The notes under the pieces are model-generated. The model made no database searches, had not been told where the DNA came from, and saw only the letters and a program-made list of their open reading frames with translations. This document shows positions 58,601 through 64,000 of a stretch of 64,000 nucleotides of DNA, piece after piece. Origin of the DNA: a bacterium (GTDB lineage Bacteria; Acidobacteriota; Thermoanaerobaculia; Multivoradales; J023); the NCBI GenBank assembly GCA_024226315.1, contig JAAELT010000500.1:1-64000 (forward strand), given 5' to 3'. How positions within the stretch are numbered: position 1 is the first letter of the stretch; each line of letters begins with the position of its first letter. The translations under genes and the position numbers were made by a program.

Positions 58601-61600
58601 AACCCCGCCGGCGCTGGTCTTCGACATGAGCGGCCATCTGGCGGCGCTGCACGGTCACGGGAAGCCCGCGCAGATCGACGCGGTTCCAGCTCGGCTCGAC
58701 GGCCCGAAGCGTCACCTGCAGCGGGCGTTCCAAGTCACGCCACGCGAACAGCGTCCGCAGCGCGCCGTGGCGCTGGATCACGTGGCGCCAGGCCTGCTCC
58801 AGGGCACCGGCGTCGAGCTCGCCGCTCGCGTCGCCGATGAAATGCTCGAAGAACGTGCCGACGGTGGCGTCGTTCAGCAGCAGGTACAGCAACATGCCCT
58901 GCTGGGCCGGGGTCAGCGGGAAGATCGCTTCGACGTTGTTGCCGGTTCCGGCCTCGGCGGTGGCTCCGAGCCGATCGAGAAGCCCTGACAGGTCCCCGGC
59001 ATCGAGACCTGCCAGCGGAAAGTGCGCCGGTTCGAGAGCCGAGACCGGCAACGATCGTTCGGGCGCTACACCGGTCATCGACGCATCGGACGCGCCGACA
59101 GACTCGCCGTCGAGAACCGTGGCGACCCGCGCCGCCTGTTCCAGAGTTGGATGTTCGAACAGCTGCCGCGGCGAGATCTCGAGACCCGCCTTGCGGCAGC
59201 GTGCCACCAGTCGAATGACGAGAATCGAGTCGCCACCGAGCGCGAAGAAGTTGTCGCGAACGCCGATCCGGTCGCGCCCCAGCACGCCGTTCCAGACCTC
59301 AGCCAACCGACGCTCCACCGGTGTCGACGGTGACACGTAGTCGGCCTCTACATCAGGCCCGGCCAGATCCGGAATCGGCAAGGCCGTACGATCTACCTTG
59401 CCGCCGGCAGTGAGCGGCAAGGCCTCGAGAGCAGTGAAGATACCGGGGAGCATGTAGTCGGGCAGCGACGTGGCCAGGAAGCCCCTCAGCTCTTCTGCCG
59501 CTGGTAGCTCGGTACTCGTCACCGGTACCACATAGGCAACCAGCCTGGTGCCGGCATCGCCCGCCTGCTCGAGAATCCGGTGGGGCACCACCACCGACTG
59601 GTGGACGCCAGGGTGATGGTCGAGAGCCGCCTCGATCTCACCCAGCTCGATGCGGAAACCGCGCACCTTGACCTGGTGGTCGGTGCGGCCGCGAAACTCG
59701 AGCTGACCGTCGGTGCGGTAGCAGGCCAGGTCGCCGCTCCGGTACAAGCGCTCGCCAGGCAGATCCGAGTCCGCGTCGGGCACGAAGCGCTCGGCGGTGA
59801 GCGCCGGGCGCCCCAGGTAGCCGCGCGCCAACCCCGGCCCGCCGAGATGAAGCTCGCCCGTCACTTCGGCGGGCTCCAGCCGGCCGGCATGATCGAGCAC
59901 GAGGGCGCGGGAGTTGGAGATCGGCCGGCCGATCGGGGGATCCTCGCCCGCCGTATCCGCTGGCGGATCGAAACGAGTGGCAACGATGGTCGCCTCGGTG
60001 GGGCCATAGGTGTTGACCAGACGCACGTCGCCGACCCTGCGCCGCCAGCTCGCCAGCCGCTGCCCGAGCGCCTTCTCACCACCGATGATCACCAGCCGAA
60101 GGTCGGGCGGCACCGCCAGATCCTCGGCGTCGAGGTCAGCCGCCATCTGGTGCCAGAACGCGGTGGGCAGGTTGAGCACCGAAATGCGTTCCTCAGCGAG
60201 CCGAGCGAGGAAGTCCTCGGTGGTGGCGATCATGTCCTCGTCACGCAGCACCAGGGTGGCGCCGGTGAGGAGCGCCGGGTAGATCTCCTCGGCGCTGGTG
60301 TCGAAACTGACCGACGCGAACTGCAGCACCCTGTCGCCGGCCTCGATCCCATAGTCGCGAATCGCGTCGAGGGCGTAGTGGGCGATCGAGCGGTGCTCGA
60401 TCTGCACGCCCTTGGGGCGGCCGGTGGAGCCCGACGTGTAGATCACATAGGCCAGGTGCCGGTCGGAGGACTCAGAGGGCAAGCTCGGCAACTCGTCCGC
60501 GGACTCAGCAGAGGCATCGAGATCGAGATCCTCGAGGCAGAGCACGACGGCGCGGCCGAAGCGCCGACGCGAAGCGCGGTCCGTGAGCACCACGCGGGCG
60601 CCCGAGTCCTCGATCATGAAACTCAGCCGTTCTTGCGGGTAGCTCGGGTCGAGCGGCAGATAGGCGCCACCGGCCCGGAGCACGCCGAGCAGCGAAACGA
60701 TCAGCTCGGGAGACCGCCGCAGGGAAACTCCCACCACAGTGTCGGGGCCGACGCCTTGCGCGGCCAATCGATGGGCCAATCGGCGGGCGCGGCGATCGAG
60801 CTGGCCATAGGTGAGCACGCCTTGCTCCCCAAGCCCCACCATGGTCACGGCCGGAGCACCGGGATCTCGACTGGCCTGAGCCTCGAAGAGCCGGTGCAGG
60901 CAGACTCCGCTCCGGGTCTCGACCGGCACACCCGTGGCTATCCGCAGAACCTGCCGCCGCTCGGCGCCGCTGAGCAGCGAGATCTCTCCCAGCCGGCGAT
61001 CGGAATCTTCAGCGAAGCCTTCGAGCAAGCGGCCGAAGCGGTCCAGCATCCGCTCGACCGCGCGACCGTCAAAGCGGCCCGGATCGTAGACCAGGCGCAG
61101 CACCACGCCGTTGTCGAGGACTCCACGATCGGGAATCACGTAGGCGACCAGCGGATAGTTGGTCTGCTCGTCGAGGTCGATGGTACCGAGCTCCAGCCCC
61201 TCGATGGATCGTGTCTCGCTGCCGTGCAGAGGATGGTTCTGGTAGGTGATGACGTGCTCGAAGGTCGGCTGATCGTCTCTCCAGGAAATCCAACGCTCGA
61301 TCTCTTCGATGGCTCGGGTCTCGTACTGACGTTGCTCTACCAGCAATGTCTGCAGACGCCGCAACCAGGTGTCGAGCGGTACCGCGTCGGGCAGGGCGAC
61401 ACGGGTGGGCATGGCGTTGATCATCAGACCGACCATGGTCTCGACGCCCTCGATCTCGGGCGGTCGCCCCGAGACCACGCCGCCGTAGACCACCTCGCCG
61501 GTGCCGGCGTAGCGGCCCAGCAGCAACGCCCACGCGCCATGAAACACCACGTTGGGGGTCACACCCAGGCGCCGCGCCAGCGCCACCAGCGCGCCCGATG

Positions 61601-64000
61601 TCTGCTTCGGCAATGCCAGCTGCCGGCGCTCGAACGGCAGATCTTCGGTGGCACCCGAGGCGGGAGAGTGCTCGATGGCCAGGCGAGTGGACCGTTCGAG
61701 ACCCCCGAGGGTACGACGCCAGTAGCTCTCGGCTTCCGCCGAGTCGCGCCGTTCCAGCCAGGCAACGTAGTCGCTGAAGGGCCGCTCCGGCAGCCCCGGG
61801 GGCAGCTCTCCACGGCGCAGGGCGGCGTAGGCGGCGAGAACCTGCCCCCAGACCAGGGCGACCGACCAACCGTCCAGGATCAGGTGCGAGAAGGCCCACA
61901 CCAGTCGCCAGCGCCGCTCGCCGACGCGGAACGTCGCCCATTGCGAGAGCGGCGCCCGCGAGAGCTCGAAACCGTGGCGGCGCAAGCCCTCCAGGTAGGA
62001 CGTCAGCTCACGGCGCTGGGCCGTCTCTGAGAGCCCACGCAGATCGACATGGTCCCAGCTCGGCTCGATGGTGCGCAGCGAGACCTGCAGCGGCCGTTCG
62101 AGGTTTCGCCACAGGAACAGCGTGCGCAGCGCGCCGTGGCGCCCGATCACCTGCCGCCACGCCCGATCGAGCGCGGCGACGTCGAGCTCGCCGCTGACGT
62201 CGGCGACGAAATGCTCGAAGAAAGTGCCGGTCACAGCATCGGCGAGCAGCAGATAGAGCAACATGCCCTGCTGCGCCGGAGTCAGCGGGAAGATGGCCTC
62301 GATGTTGTTGGCGGACTCTCCCGCCGTTGCAACGCCTCCGAGCTGTTCGAGGATTTCGGCCAGCTCGGAAGCGTCGAGACCCGCCAACGGGAAGTGCTCG
62401 GGCTCGAGGGCCGTGGCGGCCACTGAATGGTCGAGTGTCGAGGCGGTGCCCGCGGTCTGCGACGCGGCACCCTCGTCACGATCGAGAAGACCGGTCGCAC
62501 CTGCCAGGCATTCCAGGGTCGGGTGCTCGAAGATCTGCCGCGGGGAGAAGTCGAGCCCGGCCTTGCGCCCCCGGCTGACCAGCTGGATGGCGAGAATCGA
62601 GTCGCCGCCGAGGGCGAAGAAGTTGTCGTGGAGCCCGACCCGGTCGGTCCGCAACACGTCGCGCCAGATCTTCGCCAGCGCCTCCTCGACCGGCGTCGAG
62701 GGCGGCAGGTACTCGTCTGCCGTCTGCTGTCGCGTCAGATCCGGCTCGGGCAGAGCCCGGCGATCAACCTTGCCGGTGGCGGTCAGCGGCAAGGTCTCGA
62801 GCGGCACGTAGGCCGCCGGCAGCATGTGCTCGGGCAGCCGTTCGGCCAGGAAGGAGCGCAGCTCGGCATTCGCCGGGACAGTCGTCTCCGCGCCCTCGAC
62901 CGGCAACACGTAAGCGACCAGGCGCGCGATTCCCGACGCGCCGGTGAAGGCCGCGACCACGGACTGGCCGACGCCGGGATGTCGATCGAGCGCCGTTTCG
63001 ATCTCGCCCAGCTCGACACGGAAGCCACGCACCTTCACCTGATGGTCGGCGCGGCCGCGGTATTCGAGCTCGCCGCCGCCGAGGATGCGACCCAGATCGC
63101 CGCTGCGGTAGAGCCGCGCGCCGGGAGCGCCGGCGAACGAATCCGGGACGAAGCGCTCGGCGGTCAACGCCGGTCGATCCAGGTAGCCGCGGGCCAGCCC
63201 CGGACCGCCCAGACAGAGCTCGCCCGCGACGCCGACGGGCACGGCCTGCAGCCGGCGATCGAGCACGCGGGCGCGGGCGCCTCCGATCGGCCGCCCGATC
63301 GGCGGATCGTCGGGCGTGGGCTCGTCCCCGCCCCCGTCCAGCGGCCAGCGGGTAGCGACAATCGTCGCCTCGGTGGGGCCGTAGGTGTTGACCAGCCGTA
63401 CCGGGTGGGCGCTCTCGGCCACGATCCGCCCCCAGGCCGCGACCCGGTCGCCGAGCGCTTTCTCGCCGCCGATGATCACCAGCCGAAGATCCCGGGGCAG
63501 GGCCGAGCCGTCGCTTTCCAGCGCATCGACCATCTGGTGCCAGAAAGCGGTGGGCAGGTTCAGTACCGTGATGCCCAAGCGGTCGAGGCCACCGAGGAAA
63601 TCCTCGTTGGAGTCGATCAGGGTGTCGTCGCGCAATTCGAGAGTGGCGCCGGTCATGAGCGCCGGATAGATCTCCTCGGCACTGGTGTCGAAGGCGACCG
63701 AGGCGAACTGCAGCAAGCGGTCGCTGGATTCGACGCCGTAGGCGCGCACAGCGTCGAGCGAATAGTGCAGCAAGGCCCGGTGCTCGATCAGCACCCCCTT
63801 GGGCCTGCCCGTGGAACCGGAGGTGTAGATCACGTAGGCGAGCTGACCCGGGTCGGGCTCCGCGTAGAGATCACCAGCGTCATCGCCCGATTCCTGGACC
63901 TGATCCGTCAGGTCGAGACAGATCACTTCCGCCGCTTCGGCGAACATCGATCGCCGATGCTCCTCGGTTATCACCCACTCCGCCCCCGAGCTCTCGATCA
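55620..64000 (-). CDS. NRPS, partial, A-T-C-A-T-C-A-T (X, X, X)
   Basis: The frame is open to the right edge, so the N-terminus and probably earlier modules lie outside. Visible are three adenylation domains (A3 loops near 63800, 60430 and 57070) and three carriers of the GGDSI type (near 62602, 59230 and 55880). Two condensation domains lie between them, with SHLILDG near 61880 and 58515. All three A domains show the motif FDTSAEEIYP and the pocket D-T-E-N-I-G-T-I-V, so the same monomer is probably loaded three times. Glu at position 239 recalls pockets for basic residues, but no known code matches. The linkers carry a recurring HFPLAGLDAS(E/G) motif. The C-terminal SGLSTNDLEDLFAEIG looks like a docking helix for the TTG-started gene. 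Confidence 0.93.
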   Translation of the reverse strand, partial: IESSGAEWVITEEHRRSMFAEAAEVICLDLTDQVQESGDDAGDLYAEPDPGQLAYVIYTSGSTGRPKGVLIEHRALLHYSLDAVRAYGVESSDRLLQFASVAFDTSAEEIYPALMTGATLELRDDTLIDSNEDFLGGLDRLGITVLNLPTAFWHQMVDALESDGSALPRDLRLVIIGGEKALGDRVAAWGRIVAESAHPVRLVNTYGPTEATIVATRWPLDGGGDEPTPDDPPIGRPIGGARARVLDRRLQAVPVGVAGELCLGGPGLARGYLDRPALTAERFVPDSFAGAPGARLYRSGDLGRILGGGELEYRGRADHQVKVRGFRVELGEIETALDRHPGVGQSVVAAFTGASGIARLVAYVLPVEGAETTVPANAELRSFLAERLPEHMLPAAYVPLETLPLTATGKVDRRALPEPDLTRQQTADEYLPPSTPVEEALAKIWRDVLRTDRVGLHDNFFALGGDSILAIQLVSRGRKAGLDFSPRQIFEHPTLECLAGATGLLDRDEGAASQTAGTASTLDHSVAATALEPEHFPLAGLDASELAEILEQLGGVATAGESANNIEAIFPLTPAQQGMLLYLLLADAVTGTFFEHFVADVSGELDVAALDRAWRQVIGRHGALRTLFLWRNLERPLQVSLRTIEPSWDHVDLRGLSETAQRRELTSYLEGLRRHGFELSRAPLSQWATFRVGERRWRLVWAFSHLILDGWSVALVWGQVLAAYAALRRGELPPGLPERPFSDYVAWLERRDSAEAESYWRRTLGGLERSTRLAIEHSPASGATEDLPFERRQLALPKQTSGALVALARRLGVTPNVVFHGAWALLLGRYAGTGEVVYGGVVSGRPPEIEGVETMVGLMINAMPTRVALPDAVPLDTWLRRLQTLLVEQRQYETRAIEEIERWISWRDDQPTFEHVITYQNHPLHGSETRSIEGLELGTIDLDEQTNYPLVAYVIPDRGVLDNGVVLRLVYDPGRFDGRAVERMLDRFGRLLEGFAEDSDRRLGEISLLSGAERRQVLRIATGVPVETRSGVCLHRLFEAQASRDPGAPAVTMVGLGEQGVLTYGQLDRRARRLAHRLAAQGVGPDTVVGVSLRRSPELIVSLLGVLRAGGAYLPLDPSYPQERLSFMIEDSGARVVLTDRASRRRFGRAVVLCLEDLDLDASAESADELPSLPSESSDRHLAYVIYTSGSTGRPKGVQIEHRSIAHYALDAIRDYGIEAGDRVLQFASVSFDTSAEEIYPALLTGATLVLRDEDMIATTEDFLARLAEERISVLNLPTAFWHQMAADLDAEDLAVPPDLRLVIIGGEKALGQRLASWRRRVGDVRLVNTYGPTEATIVATRFDPPADTAGEDPPIGRPISNSRALVLDHAGRLEPAEVTGELHLGGPGLARGYLGRPALTAERFVPDADSDLPGERLYRSGDLACYRTDGQLEFRGRTDHQVKVRGFRIELGEIEAALDHHPGVHQSVVVPHRILEQAGDAGTRLVAYVVPVTSTELPAAEELRGFLATSLPDYMLPGIFTALEALPLTAGGKVDRTALPIPDLAGPDVEADYVSPSTPVERRLAEVWNGVLGRDRIGVRDNFFALGGDSILVIRLVARCRKAGLEISPRQLFEHPTLEQAARVATVLDGESVGASDASMTGVAPERSLPVSALEPAHFPLAGLDAGDLSGLLDRLGATAEAGTGNNVEAIFPLTPAQQGMLLYLLLNDATVGTFFEHFIGDASGELDAGALEQAWRHVIQRHGALRTLFAWRDLERPLQVTLRAVEPSWNRVDLRGLPVTVQRRQMAAHVEDQRRRGFELSRAPLLRLALFHLGDRRHRLIWTFSHLILDGWSVSLVWAQVLAAYAALHRGDQPAALPERPFRDYVAWLENRDAAAAEGYWCRTLEGFEQPTRLGIDHGPRPGDGRQFGLQQIALSGETGSALASLARSMSVTPSVLFYGAWALLLGRYAGAGEVVFGGVVSGRPPEIEGVETMVGLMINAMPTRVALTDSMPLEGWLRDLQTQLVAQRRHETRALEEIERWISWEHDQPIFDHLISYQNHLTLSGTDGVAIEGPEFSRIDLDEQTNFPLVAYVIPVGALEGGVLLRLVNDPSRFDGEAVDRLLGRFGRLLEAFVEEPGRRLGEISLLSADERRQVLRTATGASVETPSGVCLHQLVEAQARRDPGATAVALAGRGKQGALSYGQLDRRALRLAHRLVAMGIGPGSVVGVSLHRSPGQIVSLLGVLRAGGAYLPLDPSYPEERLAFMIEDSKAWVVLTDRASRQRFGCAEVLCLEELDAEPDVADDSLSLPVELSDRNLAYVIYTSGSTGRPKGVQVEHRAIVHYALDAVRDYGIEAGDRVLQFASVNFDTSAEEIYPALLTGATLVLRDDDMLATTEDFLARLASERISVLNLPTAFWHQMAADLDAEDLAVPPSLRLVIIGGEKALGQRLASWQRRAGDVRLVNTYGPTEATIVATRFDPPAGPAAQDPPIGRPIANCRALVLDHAGRLGPAEATGELHLGGPGLARGYLGHPALTAERFVPDAVSGQSGERLYRSGDLACYRTDGQIEYRGRTDHQIKVRGYRIELGEIEATFDRHPGVHQSIVVALQPEQPAAGGTRLVAYVVAPRADAAPSVKELLGFAAETLPDYMLPTAVTVLDALPLTASGKVDRAALPIPDLDGHDPEADFAPPSTPAEQRLAEIWRGVLGRERIGIHDSFFALGGDSILALTLVARSRKAGLDFSPRALFEAPTIAELARLAVAVESTVPVATPAPEESGNAASGPEILPESGLSTNDLEDLFAEIGATD
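55620..64000 (-). repeat. Tandem NRPS module repeats, period about 3.37 kb
   Basis: Corresponding A3 loops lie near 57060, 60415 and 63795, i.e. 3.36 and 3.38 kb apart. Long stretches, such as 56300-57120 against 59650-60480, are nearly identical. This indicates module duplication, possibly with gene conversion. Confidence 0.8.

Overview
The window is a high-GC bacterial chromosome segment. The gene families point to an Acidobacteriota-like genome, possibly a Thermoanaerobaculia relative: an ECF sigma factor next to a TPR-tailed Ser/Thr kinase, a TPR-CHAT protein, a CBM9/DUF5916 outer-membrane barrel, a 7TM-DISM/SpoIIE phosphatase, secreted proteins with a DGFES-type tail, and large NRPS genes. 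This assignment is inferred from gene content; there is no rRNA gene or phylogenetic marker in the window.

Left end (0-3.2 kb): a remnant of a MATE exporter, a vapBC toxin-antitoxin pair with a palindromic operator, a secreted Ser-Asp-repeat protein preceded by a convincing cyclic-di-GMP-I riboswitch, and a divergent c-type cytochrome.

Segment 3.2-16.8 kb is bounded by two directly repeated copies of the last codons of hypE, as if it had inserted at the hypE 3' end. It looks less GC-rich than the rest. It holds a sigma/anti-sigma-like membrane protein, a PPC-domain secreted protein with 63-bp repeats, a membrane Ser/Thr kinase, its ECF sigma factor, a PDZ-TPR-CHAT protein, an EPTP-propeller/cohesin/dockerin/cohesin protein and a single-cohesin protein. 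I see no integrase.

16.8-32.1 kb: hypF-hypC-hypD-hypE (NiFe-hydrogenase maturation, with no hydrogenase structural gene in view), a TIR-transmembrane-WD40 protein and an S41 protease-like protein that both appear to use leaderless promoters, a DISM-SpoIIE phosphatase, a broken small gene, an alpha/beta hydrolase, a secreted beta-sandwich protein and a TPR-TonB protein.

32.4-64 kb, all on the minus strand: four collinear NRPS genes (the first runs off the right edge), then an MFS exporter, a CBM9/DUF5916 outer-membrane protein and a secreted alpha/beta-hydrolase, packed with 4-64 nt gaps or overlaps like one operon. Eight adenylation domains are visible. Specificity residues read by eye suggest X-X-X-X-Val-X'-Ser-Gly, where the four X domains share one unassigned pocket with Glu at position 239. 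The last module activates Gly but ends in an epimerase-like domain that lacks both catalytic residues, and no thioesterase is present, so product release is unexplained. That terminal domain and the hypE-bounded segment are the most interesting features.
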